DNA of 8,454 nt from JBDSGC01 sp046594105 (GCA_046594105.1 JBKJQB010000209.1:1-8454), one strand, 5' to 3'. Shown: positions 1-7,103, counted from the first letter of the stretch. Numbers and translations are program-made. The notes: generated by a model not told the origin, from the sequence alone.

Positions 1-1
1 G

Positions 2-3000
2 AACTACGGTTCCAACAACGTCTCGATCCTGCTGGGCAACGGCAACGGCGCCTTCGCCGCGGCGGTGAACTCCGCTGTCGGGACGAATCCGTACTCGGTT
101 GCCATCGGCGACTTCAACGGCGACGGAAAAGCGGATCTTGCGGTCGCCAACTTTGGTTCCAACAACGTCTCCATCCTGCTCAACTCCTGCCCCCCTCCCG
201 ACCTGACCATCACGAAAACGCACACCGGTAACTTCGCGCAGGGGCAGAGCGGGGCGGCGTACACGATCACCGCCAGCAATGCCGGGACCGGCCCGACGGT
301 CGGAGCCGTGACCGTGATCGACACTCTGCCCGCTGCGCTCACCGCCACGGCGATGAGCGGCACCGGCTGGACCTGCACCCTCGGCACGCTCACATGCTCA
401 CGCAGCGACCTCCTTGCCGCGGCGGCGAGTTATCCGCTCATCACGCTGACCGTTACCGTGTCGTCCAACGCTCCGGCGAATGTGACGAACACGGCGAACG
501 TCTCCGGCACCGAACTCAATACCTTGAACAACACGGCCACCGATCCGACTTCGGTAACACCATCCCCCGACATGACGATCACGAAAACGCACATCGGGAG
601 CTTCACGCAGGGGGACACCGGCAAACCGTACACGATCACCGTCTACAACACCGGCACGGTATCGACCTCCGGGACGGTGACGGTGACCGACACGCTTCCG
701 GCGGGGCTCACCGCCTCGGCCATGAGCGGGACGGGATGGAGTTGCATCCTCGGCACGCTCACCTGCACCCGAAATGACGTGCTGGCCGCGGGAGCGCCCT
801 GGCCACCGATCACTCTGACTGTGAATGTGGCGGCCAACGCCGCGTTCACGCTGACCAACACGGTGACCGTCTCCGGCGGCGGCGAAGTCAACACATCAAA
901 TGACAGCGCGAGCGATCCGACCGTGACCCACAGCGCGCAGAACTGCGGCATCTTCGCGCCAGCGGTGAACTACGCTGCCGGGACGAATCCGCGCTCGGTT
1001 GCCATCGGCGACTTCAACGGCGACGGGAAAACGGACCTCGGCGTCGCCAACGGTAGTTCCAACAACGTCTCGATCCTGCTGGGCAATGCCAACGGCACCT
1101 TCGCCACGGCGGTGAACTACGCTGCCGGGTCGTATCCGGCCTCGGTTGCCATCGGCGACTTCAACGGCGACGGGAGGGCGGACCTCGCGGTCACCAACCT
1201 CAATTCCAACAACGTCTCGATCCTGCTGGGCAATGGCAACGGCACCTTCGCCGCGCTGGTGAACTACGCTGCTGGAACGGGTCCGGTCTCGGTTGCGATC
1301 GGCGACTTCAACGGCGACGGGAAACCAGACCTCGCGGTCGCTAACTACAGCTCCAGCAACGTCTCCATCTTGCTGGGGAACGGCAACGGCACCTTCGCGG
1401 CGGCGGTGAACTACACCGTCGGGACCAATCCGTACGCGGTGGCCATCGGGGACTTCAACGGCGACGGGAAGACCGACCTTGCGGTCGCCAATGCCATTTC
1501 CAACAACGTCTCGATCCTGCTGGGGAACGGCAACGGCACCTTCGCGGCGGCGGTGAACTACGCCGTTGTGTCCTCTCCGTACGCGGTTGCCATCGGCGAC
1601 TTCAACGGCGACGGAAAGGCGGATCTCGCGGTCGCCAACGCAGGTTGGAGCATGGTCTCGATCCTGCTGGGGAACGGCAACGGCACCTTCGCGGCGGCGG
1701 TGAACTACGCCGCCGGGCCCGGTCCGGTCTCGATCGCCGTCGGCGACTTCAACGGCGACGGGAAAGCGGACCTTGCGGTCGCCATCGCCAATTCCAACAA
1801 CGTCTCGATCCTGCAGGGGAACGGCGACGGCACCTTCGCCGCGGCGGTGAGCTACGCTGTAGGGACGACTCCGTACTCGGTTGCCATCGGTGACTTCAAC
1901 GGCGACGGGAAACCGGACCTCGCCGTCGCCAACAACAGTTCCAACAACGTCTCGATCCTGCTGGGCGCGTGTCCCGATCTGACGATCAACAAGACGCACG
2001 CGGGCAACTTCACCGAGGGGCAGAGCGGGGCGACCTATGTTCTGACCGTCAACAATGTGGGACCCGCTCCGACGCTGGGGACCGTGACCGTGACCGACAC
2101 CCTTCCCCCCTCCCTGACCGCCACCGGTATGAGCGGATCGGGATGGTCCTGCAACCTCGGCACGCTGACCTGCTCGCGCGTCGATTCCCTGGCCGCCTCG
2201 GCGAGCTATCCGGTCATCACGCTGACCGTGAACGTCTCCACCACCGCCCCTCCCACGGTCACCAACACGGCCAGCGTCGCGGGCGGCGGCGAACTCAATA
2301 CCGCCAACAACAGCGCCAGCGACCCGACGACGATCGTGCAAGTGGCCGATATGACGATCACTAAGACGCACACCGGCAACTTTGCTCAGGGGCAGACCGG
2401 CCGAACCTACTCCATCGGTGTGCGGAACGCCGGCGGGGCGGCCACCAACGCCCCCGTCACCGTGACCGACACCCTCCCGGCCGGCCTGACGGCCACCGCC
2501 ATGACCGGGGCCGGCTGGAGCTGCACCCTCGGCACGCTGACCTGCACACGAAGCGACGTGCTGGCCGTGAACGCGAGCTATCCACAAATCACGCTCACCG
2601 TGAATGTCAACAACAACTCCCCTGCAAGCATTGTCAACACGGCGACCGTCTCGGGCGGGGGAGAGATTTTCACCGCGAATGACACGGTGAACGACCCGAC
2701 GACGGTCCTCGTCACGCCGGGCAATCTCGTCGCCACCGCGATCTCGACATCACAGGTCAGCGTCACCTGGACCCCGGTCACCGCTGCCACGAACTACCAG
2801 GTCTTTCGCAGCTCCAACAATGGGCCTTACAGCGTCGTCGGATTCCCGTTCGCGACCAATTTCCTCGATGCAGGCCTGACGCCCAACACTACGTACCTCT
2901 ATCTGGTCCGGGCCACTGATGCTTCGAACGTGAGCCCGTCGAGCAACACCGACCTGGCGACGACCATCCTCTTTACCGATGATCCCGCGGTTCCGGCATC

Positions 3001-3271
3001 GACGATCATCAAAGTCGTGCACGTGACGGAGTTGCGGACAGCCGTGAACGCCGTCCGCGCCGCCGCCGGGCTCCCCCCCGCCACGTTCACCGACGCCGTG
3101 AGCGCAGGGGTGGCCATGAAAGCAATCCACATCACCGAGCTGCGATCGAACCTCGACGCCGCACGTTCCGCGCTCGGTCTGCCGATGCCTCCGTATACCG
3201 ATCCGGCCCTCGCGGCCGGCACCATCATCAAAGCCGTACACATCCGCGATCTCCGCTCGCGTGTGAAATGA
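2..3271 (+). CDS. Large secreted-type FG-GAP/VCBS and DUF11 repeat protein, 5'-truncated by window edge
   Basis: The frame is open from the left edge to TGA at 3269-3271, giving 1089 visible residues; the true start is outside the window. Domain order by nucleotide: FG-GAP/VCBS units (2-187), DUF11 domains (200-566 and 569-930), seven FG-GAP units (953-1969), DUF11 domains (1976-2340 and 2348-2708), a fibronectin III domain (about 2714-2968) and a tail with three IK-VH-ELR motifs (2969-3268). Each FG-GAP unit carries DFNGDGKxDLxVAN, a calcium-binding-type loop as in integrin-like beta-propellers. Each DUF11 domain has TITKTH near its start and a GWxCxLGTLTC cysteine pair. Families of this kind are normally extracellular, so a surface or secreted adhesin or structural role is inferred; no catalytic domain is visible. 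The GTG at 65 is an internal valine codon, not a start. The domain calls are firm, but the biological role is unknown. Confidence 0.93.
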   Translation, partial: NYGSNNVSILLGNGNGAFAAAVNSAVGTNPYSVAIGDFNGDGKADLAVANFGSNNVSILLNSCPPPDLTITKTHTGNFAQGQSGAAYTITASNAGTGPTVGAVTVIDTLPAALTATAMSGTGWTCTLGTLTCSRSDLLAAAASYPLITLTVTVSSNAPANVTNTANVSGTELNTLNNTATDPTSVTPSPDMTITKTHIGSFTQGDTGKPYTITVYNTGTVSTSGTVTVTDTLPAGLTASAMSGTGWSCILGTLTCTRNDVLAAGAPWPPITLTVNVAANAAFTLTNTVTVSGGGEVNTSNDSASDPTVTHSAQNCGIFAPAVNYAAGTNPRSVAIGDFNGDGKTDLGVANGSSNNVSILLGNANGTFATAVNYAAGSYPASVAIGDFNGDGRADLAVTNLNSNNVSILLGNGNGTFAALVNYAAGTGPVSVAIGDFNGDGKPDLAVANYSSSNVSILLGNGNGTFAAAVNYTVGTNPYAVAIGDFNGDGKTDLAVANAISNNVSILLGNGNGTFAAAVNYAVVSSPYAVAIGDFNGDGKADLAVANAGWSMVSILLGNGNGTFAAAVNYAAGPGPVSIAVGDFNGDGKADLAVAIANSNNVSILQGNGDGTFAAAVSYAVGTTPYSVAIGDFNGDGKPDLAVANNSSNNVSILLGACPDLTINKTHAGNFTEGQSGATYVLTVNNVGPAPTLGTVTVTDTLPPSLTATGMSGSGWSCNLGTLTCSRVDSLAASASYPVITLTVNVSTTAPPTVTNTASVAGGGELNTANNSASDPTTIVQVADMTITKTHTGNFAQGQTGRTYSIGVRNAGGAATNAPVTVTDTLPAGLTATAMTGAGWSCTLGTLTCTRSDVLAVNASYPQITLTVNVNNNSPASIVNTATVSGGGEIFTANDTVNDPTTVLVTPGNLVATAISTSQVSVTWTPVTAATNYQVFRSSNNGPYSVVGFPFATNFLDAGLTPNTTYLYLVRATDASNVSPSSNTDLATTILFTDDPAVPASTIIKVVHVTELRTAVNAVRAAAGLPPATFTDAVSAGVAMKAIHITELRSNLDAARSALGLPMPPYTDPALAAGTIIKAVHIRDLRSRVK
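200..930 (+). repeat. First pair of DUF11 domain repeats inside the large surface protein
   Basis: Two copies of about 123 residues start at the aspartate codons at 200 and 569, a 369-bp period. Copy A begins DLTITKTH and has TCSR after its cysteine pair. Copy B begins DMTITKTH and has LPAGLTA and TCTRNDVLA. Both end in a (N/S)xxASDPT-like stretch. DUF11 is an Ig-like beta-sandwich family found in bacterial and archaeal surface proteins. Confidence 0.85.
953..1969 (+). repeat. Seven tandem FG-GAP/VCBS coding repeats, exact 147-bp period
   Basis: The string GACTTCAACGG recurs at 1010, 1157, 1304, 1451, 1598, 1745 and 1892, each exactly 147 bp (49 codons) apart. A further copy at 110 belongs to an earlier array that runs off the left edge. 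The unit reads roughly GTFAAAVNYAAG, then SVAIGDFNGDGK, then DLAVAN and NNVSILLGNGN. Copies stay similar at synonymous sites, for example in the NNVSILL stretch, which suggests recent expansion or gene conversion. The last unit is cut short at LLGA, where a cysteine codon (1970) leads into the next DUF11 domain. Seven blades could form one beta-propeller, an inference from the family. Confidence 0.92.
1976..2708 (+). repeat. Second pair of DUF11 domain repeats inside the large surface protein
   Basis: Two copies start at the aspartate codons at 1976 and 2348, a 372-bp period. The first (DLTINKTH, TCSRVD) resembles the first member of the upstream pair. The second (DMTITKTH, LPAGLTA, TCTRSDVLA) resembles the second member. 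The arrangement A-B-A'-B' suggests that the two-domain block was copied as a unit, together with or around the FG-GAP array. Confidence 0.85.
2969..3268 (+). repeat. C-terminal tail with three IK-VH-ELR repeats, possible anchoring or sorting domain
   Basis: Three short motifs occur at 3005-3037 (IIKVVHVTELR), 3116-3145 (MKAIHITELR) and 3224-3256 (IIKAVHIRDLR). Their histidine codons lie at 3020, 3128 and 3239, spacings of 36 and 37 codons. Between motifs come an alanine-rich helical segment (NAVRAAAGLPP, DAARSALGLPMP) and a YTDP or FTDA turn. The protein stops a few residues after the third motif. From memory, similar tails end other large secreted proteins in soil bacteria, but no domain name can be assigned here. 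A role in surface attachment or export is inferred from the terminal position only. Confidence 0.6.
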
Positions 3272-3369
3272 AGGACTCGGTGTAGGTCTTGTAAGTGGTC
3301 GACTCGCCCAGGAAGCGAAACGAGAGGATCGATTCGCGGCGAAGTCACTGGGCCGGAGAGGGTGGAGAT

Positions 3370-3446
<77 letters not shown>

Positions 3447-3496
3447 GCGTTGGTATCTGGCTAACTGCGGCATGGGAACGATGCATTCCCGAAGCG

Positions 3497-3518
3497 CCGC
3501 GCATCGTAAGGTGCGCGG
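3497..3518. repeat. Inverted repeat overlapping the tRNA promoter -10; possible DoxX terminator or operator
   Basis: CCGCGCATC (3497-3505) pairs with GGTGCGCGG (3510-3518) around a GTAA loop: nine pairs, one of them T-G. It begins 27 bp past the DoxX stop in the direction of DoxX transcription, where a terminator hairpin could lie, but no T-run follows it on either strand. It also spans the -10 box and part of the spacer of the predicted tRNA promoter. The sequence alone does not separate a transcript-end hairpin from a protein-binding palindrome. Confidence 0.5.
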
Positions 3519-3531
3519 GAACGAGAGTCAA
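3503..3531 (-). promoter_or_regulatory. Sigma70-type promoter of the tRNA-Asp gene with GC-rich discriminator
   Basis: On the minus strand, TTGACT (3531-3526, five of six matches to the -35 consensus) is followed after exactly 17 bp by TACGAT (3508-3503, four of six matches to the -10 consensus). The bases just after the -10 are GCGCGGC, a GC-rich discriminator of the kind linked to stringent control of stable-RNA genes. Transcription would begin near 3496, leaving a leader of about 50 nt before the tRNA. The site sits in the only gap between the DoxX stop and the tRNA, which supports the assignment. It is a prediction from motif matches. Confidence 0.6.
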
Positions 3532-3545
3532 GCGTCGAGGACGCT

Positions 3546-4037
3546 TCAACCGGCGGGCTGCATCGGGGACGCCGTGGATTGCCGCTTGAAGCGCGCACCG
3601 AGTCGCTCTTCGAGCCGCAGCACGTGGTCAAGGGAGAGCCGTCCGGGCCCGATCAGGAGAATCCCCGCGGTGATGGCCAGCAGAGCCAGCGGCAACTCGA
3701 TCCCATGAAGAACGACAAACAGCCTGTTGCCCACCGCGTCTGGATCTTTCAGCGCGTCCGGCAGCTGCACCACGAAGGTGGCCACGAACATGGTGCCTGC
3801 CAGTAGAAAGGCGTCCAGGCGGGTCAGCAGGCCCACGATCAGCAGAATCGCGCAGAAGAATTCGCTGTACGCTGCCACGTAGCCGAGAAAGGCCGGCATG
3901 CCGAAGGAAGGCATATCGTGCGCGAATGCGGCGGGCCCGCCAGCGCCGAAGACCTTCGAAAAACCATGGGGAATGAAGATCAGTCCGCCGGCCAGGCGCA
4001 GAATCAAAGCGGCAGCGTCGATCGTCCTTCTCTTCAT
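3546..4037 (-). CDS. DoxX family membrane protein
   Basis: This 163-residue protein has four predicted membrane spans, at about residues 7-24, 50-70, 74-92 and 110-130. It shows DoxX-family marks: an N-terminal LRLAGGLIFIPHGFSK segment, a glutamate in span two followed by LLIVGLLTR, and a final ELPLALL segment leading to GPGRLSLD. DoxX-type proteins are small inner-membrane proteins. Some are linked to quinone or thiosulfate oxidation or to redox stress, but most have no proven reaction, so no substrate is proposed. The start ATG (4037-4035) has only weak ribosome-binding sequence upstream, with GAGGA 13 nt away and GGA nearer. The gene is divergent from the CPBP protease, with about 18 bp between their likely starts. 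It lies upstream of the tRNA on the same strand. Family assignment is strong; function is unknown. Confidence 0.9.
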   Translation of the reverse strand: MKRRTIDAAALILRLAGGLIFIPHGFSKVFGAGGPAAFAHDMPSFGMPAFLGYVAAYSEFFCAILLIVGLLTRLDAFLLAGTMFVATFVVQLPDALKDPDAVGNRLFVVLHGIELPLALLAITAGILLIGPGRLSLDHVLRLEERLGARFKRQSTASPMQPAG

Positions 4038-4055
4038 GATGTCCGGCAGGTCCTC

Positions 4056-4871
4056 GTGTCACTCAGCCTGTTGGGCTCGGTCTATCTTGCCACATTCCTC
4101 CTCTGGAGCTTTTGCGGGCGATTCGTCGCTCTTCCCGGTCCGCAGTGGGGCGCTCTCCTGAGCGCCATCGTTGCCACGCTGGTGGTGGTGGCCAGTTGCG
4201 AACAGGGGCGCTGGGACCTCGGCCTGATCGCTCCGCCTGCGATCGCGATCAGGGAAGCAGTCGGAGGAGGGGTGCTCGCATCGCTGCTCATCCTCGGGGG
4301 CGACTGTCTCATCCTCGCCAGCACGCAGCTTCAACATGTGAGGGGAAACGGATTTCCCTGGGACGAGTTGGCGACCATCTATGTTCCCGCAGTGCTCCAT
4401 GAAGAGCTGCTCTTTCGTGGATATGCGCTGCAGAAGCTGGCCGCGAAATGGCCACGCTTTGCGGTGGGATTCATGGCCGCAGTCTTCGCCGCGCTCCATC
4501 TGGGCAATGACGCCGTTTCCGTTCTGGCCACGGCCAACATCTTCGTCGCTGGCGTTCTGCTCGGGATGACCTGGCTGATCACCCGCAGGTTATGGTTGGC
4601 CATCGGTCTGCACCTCGTCTGGAATCTGCTCTCCGGGCCGATCCTCGGATACAACGTCAGCGGGTATGTGTCCGGTCGGACGGTGTGGCGAACGTCTGGT
4701 TCCGGCTCTGCCATTCTGACGGGCGGGGCTTTTGGAATCGAGGGCAGCATCTGGATGCTGCTCATGGAGCTGCTGGGCGTCGCCCTGATGAGCTGGTGGA
4801 TGTTTCATCGCAACTATAATCAGCGCCGCGGCAGTGCACCGCTCGCTCATCAACACTCGGAGGATTCATGA
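4056..4871 (+). CDS. CPBP family intramembrane glutamic protease (CAAX/Abi type)
   Basis: All three family motifs are present. Numbered from GTG 4056, they are HEELLFR (E116, E117, R121), FAALH (F144 to H148) and HLVWN (H186 to N190). These residues form the membrane-embedded active site in Rce1/CPBP proteases. The protein is 271 residues and strongly hydrophobic, with many predicted spans and a short polar tail. Family members cleave prenylated proteins, peptides or membrane substrates; several bacterial ones act in peptide maturation or self-immunity, but the target here is unknown. The start is uncertain. The frame is open back to 3918, and ATG 3966 would overlap the opposing DoxX gene by 72 bp. 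GTG 4056, with AGG at 4048-4050, gives a clean N-terminus just before the first span. The stop overlaps the next gene's start as ATGA, so the two are probably cotranscribed and translationally coupled. Confidence 0.88.
   Translation: MSLSLLGSVYLATFLLWSFCGRFVALPGPQWGALLSAIVATLVVVASCEQGRWDLGLIAPPAIAIREAVGGGVLASLLILGGDCLILASTQLQHVRGNGFPWDELATIYVPAVLHEELLFRGYALQKLAAKWPRFAVGFMAAVFAALHLGNDAVSVLATANIFVAGVLLGMTWLITRRLWLAIGLHLVWNLLSGPILGYNVSGYVSGRTVWRTSGSGSAILTGGAFGIEGSIWMLLMELLGVALMSWWMFHRNYNQRRGSAPLAHQHSEDS
4859..4863 (+). promoter_or_regulatory. Ribosome-binding site of the prolyl oligopeptidase gene
   Basis: GGAGG lies 4 nt before the ATG at 4868, inside the last codons of the CPBP gene. With the overlapping ATGA (4868-4871) it fixes the peptidase start and supports translational coupling. 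Confidence 0.8.
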
Positions 4872-7009
4872 TTCTGACTCGCATCATCGCTGCGCTCGGC
4901 GCGGCCCTGCTCACCATCACCGCTTCGGCGGCCCACATCGAGTACCCCAAGGCCCGCAAAGGCGACACCGTCGATACCTACCACGGGACGAAAGTCGCCG
5001 ATCCGTATCGGTGGCTGGAAGACGACGTTCGCACCTCAAAAGAGGTTGCGGATTGGGTGACCGCCGAGAACAAAGTCACCTTCGACTATCTCGCCTCCAT
5101 CACCGAGCGCGAGCCGATCCGCAAGCAGCTCACCCGCGTGTGGAACTACGAAAAGTATTCAGTTCCCTTCAAGCGAGGCACGCGCTACTTCTTCACCAGG
5201 AACGACGGTCTGCAGAATCAGTCGGTGCTCTATACGGTGAAGAGCTTTGGTGACACGCCCCAGGTGGTGCTCGATCCGAACTCATGGTCGAAGGATGGAA
5301 CCGTGGCTCTCTCCGGTCTCGCTCTCAGCGACGACGGAAGATACGCGGCCTATGGGATCGCCGAGGCGGGGTCGGACTGGGTTACCTGGCACGTGCAGGA
5401 TGTGGACTCCGGCAAGCAGCTCGCCGACGAGCTGAAATGGGTGAAGTTTTCCGGCGCCACCTGGACGAAGGACGACAAGGGATTTTTCTACTCCCGTTTC
5501 CCCCAACCGGAGCAGGGGAAGACCTTCCAGAGTCTCAATCGCAACCAGAAAATCTATTACCACCGCCTGGGAACCCCGCAGAGCGAGGACGTAGTCGTTT
5601 ACTACCGGGCCGATCAGCCGGAGTGGAATCACGGCGGAACGGTCACCGAGGATGGGCGCTATCTCATCATCACCACGAGCAAAGGCACGGCGAACCGATA
5701 CCAGATCCTGGTGAAGGACCTTCAGGATCCTTACGCCATGCCGGTCACACTGGTCGATCGATTCGAGAACGATTACTCATTTGTCGGGAACGACGGCCCG
5801 GTGCTGTACTTCAAGACCGACTGGAAGGCGCCGAAAGGGCGTCTGATCTCGATGGACCTGCGAACTCCGGAGCAGGCGAACTGGAAAGAGATCCTGCCCG
5901 AGAGCGATGCCACGATCACGGACATTGACTACATCGGCGGGAAGTTCGCCGTCGAGTTCCTGCGGGATGCCAAGAGCGAAGTGAGGCTTTTCGGGACCGA
6001 CGGGAAACTGGACCGCACCGTGGATCTCGATGGGATCGGATCGGCATCCGGCTTCGGCGGGCGCGCGGATGACCCCGAGACGTTCTACTCCTTTTCCAGC
6101 TTCGCCACACCGACCAGCGTGTATCGCTACAACGTGGCCACCGGGGAGAAGCAGCTTCTCTTCCGCGCCAGGGTGGCGATGAATCCGAATGACTTCGAAG
6201 TGAAGCAGGTCTTCTACACATCGAAGGATGGAACGAAGGTCCCCATGTTCCTTTCTTACCGCAAGGGACTGAAGCTGGACGGCAACAACCCGACGCTCCT
6301 TTATGGATACGGCGGTTTCAACATCCCCATGACCCCTTCCTTCTCCGTCTCCCGACTGGTGTGGATGCAGATGGGCGGCGTCTATGCGGTGGCCAACCTG
6401 CGAGGGGGAAGCGAATACGGCGAGGCGTGGCACGAGGCGGGGACGAAGCTGAAAAAGCAGAATGTCTTTGATGATTTCATCGGCGCTGCGGAGTGGCTGA
6501 TCAAGAACAAGTACACACGCAGCGAAAAGCTGGCCGTGCAGGGTGGCAGCAACGGCGGACTGCTCGTTGGTGCGGCCATGACCCAGCGCCCCGAGTTGTT
6601 TGGCGCGGCGCTGCCGGCCGTCGGCGTGATGGATATGCTCCGCTTCAACAAGTTCACCGCGGGCCGCTACTGGGTCGACGACTACGGCTCCTCGGATGAT
6701 GCCGGCGAATTCAAAGCGCTCTACGCATACTCGCCGTATCACAACATCCGCAAAGGGAAGAGCTATCCGCCCACCCTCATCACGACGGCGGACACCGACG
6801 ACCGGGTGGTCCCCGGACACAGCTTCAAGTTTGCCGCGGCCATCCAGGAAGCGCAGACGGGACCCGCTCCCGTTCTGATCCGCATCGAGACGCGAGCCGG
6901 TCACGGCGCCGGAAAACCAACTTCCAAGCAGATCGAGGAAACCGCCGACGCATGGGCTTTCCTGGTCAAGAGCCTGGGCATGAAACTGCCGCGGGATTTC
7001 GAGAAGTGA
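4868..7009 (+). CDS. Exported prolyl oligopeptidase family serine peptidase (S9A)
   Basis: The protein has 713 residues, close to the 710 of porcine prolyl oligopeptidase. Residues 1-22 form a signal peptide: a hydrophobic stretch after an arginine, ending TASAA. A beta-propeller domain (about 25-430), starting with the typical YPKA, DTYHGTKVADPYRWLED region, gates access to the C-terminal alpha/beta-hydrolase domain (about 470-710). The catalytic triad is S561 in GGSNGGLL, D644 in TADTDDRVVP and H679 in RAGHGAGKP. Residues that shape the proline pocket and oxyanion site in the porcine enzyme have equivalents: Y481 and F484 in YGYGGF, W602 in GRYWVDDYG and R646. It should therefore cleave short peptides after proline, probably in the periplasm or outside the cell. 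The start is set by GGAGG and the ATGA overlap with the CPBP protease gene. Physiological substrates are unknown. Confidence 0.96.
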   Translation: MILTRIIAALGAALLTITASAAHIEYPKARKGDTVDTYHGTKVADPYRWLEDDVRTSKEVADWVTAENKVTFDYLASITEREPIRKQLTRVWNYEKYSVPFKRGTRYFFTRNDGLQNQSVLYTVKSFGDTPQVVLDPNSWSKDGTVALSGLALSDDGRYAAYGIAEAGSDWVTWHVQDVDSGKQLADELKWVKFSGATWTKDDKGFFYSRFPQPEQGKTFQSLNRNQKIYYHRLGTPQSEDVVVYYRADQPEWNHGGTVTEDGRYLIITTSKGTANRYQILVKDLQDPYAMPVTLVDRFENDYSFVGNDGPVLYFKTDWKAPKGRLISMDLRTPEQANWKEILPESDATITDIDYIGGKFAVEFLRDAKSEVRLFGTDGKLDRTVDLDGIGSASGFGGRADDPETFYSFSSFATPTSVYRYNVATGEKQLLFRARVAMNPNDFEVKQVFYTSKDGTKVPMFLSYRKGLKLDGNNPTLLYGYGGFNIPMTPSFSVSRLVWMQMGGVYAVANLRGGSEYGEAWHEAGTKLKKQNVFDDFIGAAEWLIKNKYTRSEKLAVQGGSNGGLLVGAAMTQRPELFGAALPAVGVMDMLRFNKFTAGRYWVDDYGSSDDAGEFKALYAYSPYHNIRKGKSYPPTLITTADTDDRVVPGHSFKFAAAIQEAQTGPAPVLIRIETRAGHGAGKPTSKQIEETADAWAFLVKSLGMKLPRDFEK

Positions 7010-7059
7010 CCGCTGAGTTCTGAACGGGGCGGCTGTTCCCCTCCCATCCGAGCCGGTGG

Positions 7060-7083
7060 GGCACAGACACTCCTGTCTGTGCC
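7060..7083. repeat. Perfect 10-bp stem palindrome between peptidase and thiolase genes
   Basis: GGCACAGACA (7060-7069) pairs perfectly with TGTCTGTGCC (7074-7083) around the loop CTCC. It starts 51 bp after the peptidase stop and ends 28 bp before the thiolase start. No T-run follows on either strand, so it is not a classic intrinsic terminator. It looks like a dispersed intergenic palindrome (REP-like) and could also stabilise the 3' end of the peptidase mRNA. Confidence 0.7.
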
Positions 7084-7097
7084 TGCCGCCCAGGAAC

Positions 7098-7103
7098 AAA
7101 GGA
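7098..7103 (+). promoter_or_regulatory. Ribosome-binding site that decides the thiolase start
   Basis: AAAGGA lies 8 nt before ATG 7112. The in-frame GTG at 7079 has no such site and sits inside the palindrome, so ATG 7112 is preferred. Confidence 0.75.

Noticed and set aside
65..67. GTG as the start codon of the large repeat protein
   Set aside because: The same frame continues to the left edge and encodes the preceding FG-GAP unit (NYGSNNVSILLGNGNG), so the GTG is an internal valine.
953..1969. CRISPR array or other direct-repeat locus
   Set aside because: The period is 147 bp, copies are in frame and diverged, and each encodes an FG-GAP unit; there are no short identical repeats with unique spacers.
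896..2587. 563-residue open frame on the minus strand across the repeat array
   Set aside because: It is antisense to the FG-GAP and DUF11 coding repeats. Its protein is a low-complexity echo of those repeats (recurrent VAVEVADGNR), with no recognisable domain. It stays open because of the GC-rich codon pattern.
3272..3369. Small gene or terminator between the repeat protein and the tRNA
   Set aside because: No convincing open frame, stem with T-run or repeat was found in these 98 bp.
3472..3708. 78-residue plus-strand open frame beside the tRNA
   Set aside because: It covers the tRNA promoter region and the antisense of the DoxX C-terminus, and has no recognisable motif or good ribosome-binding site.
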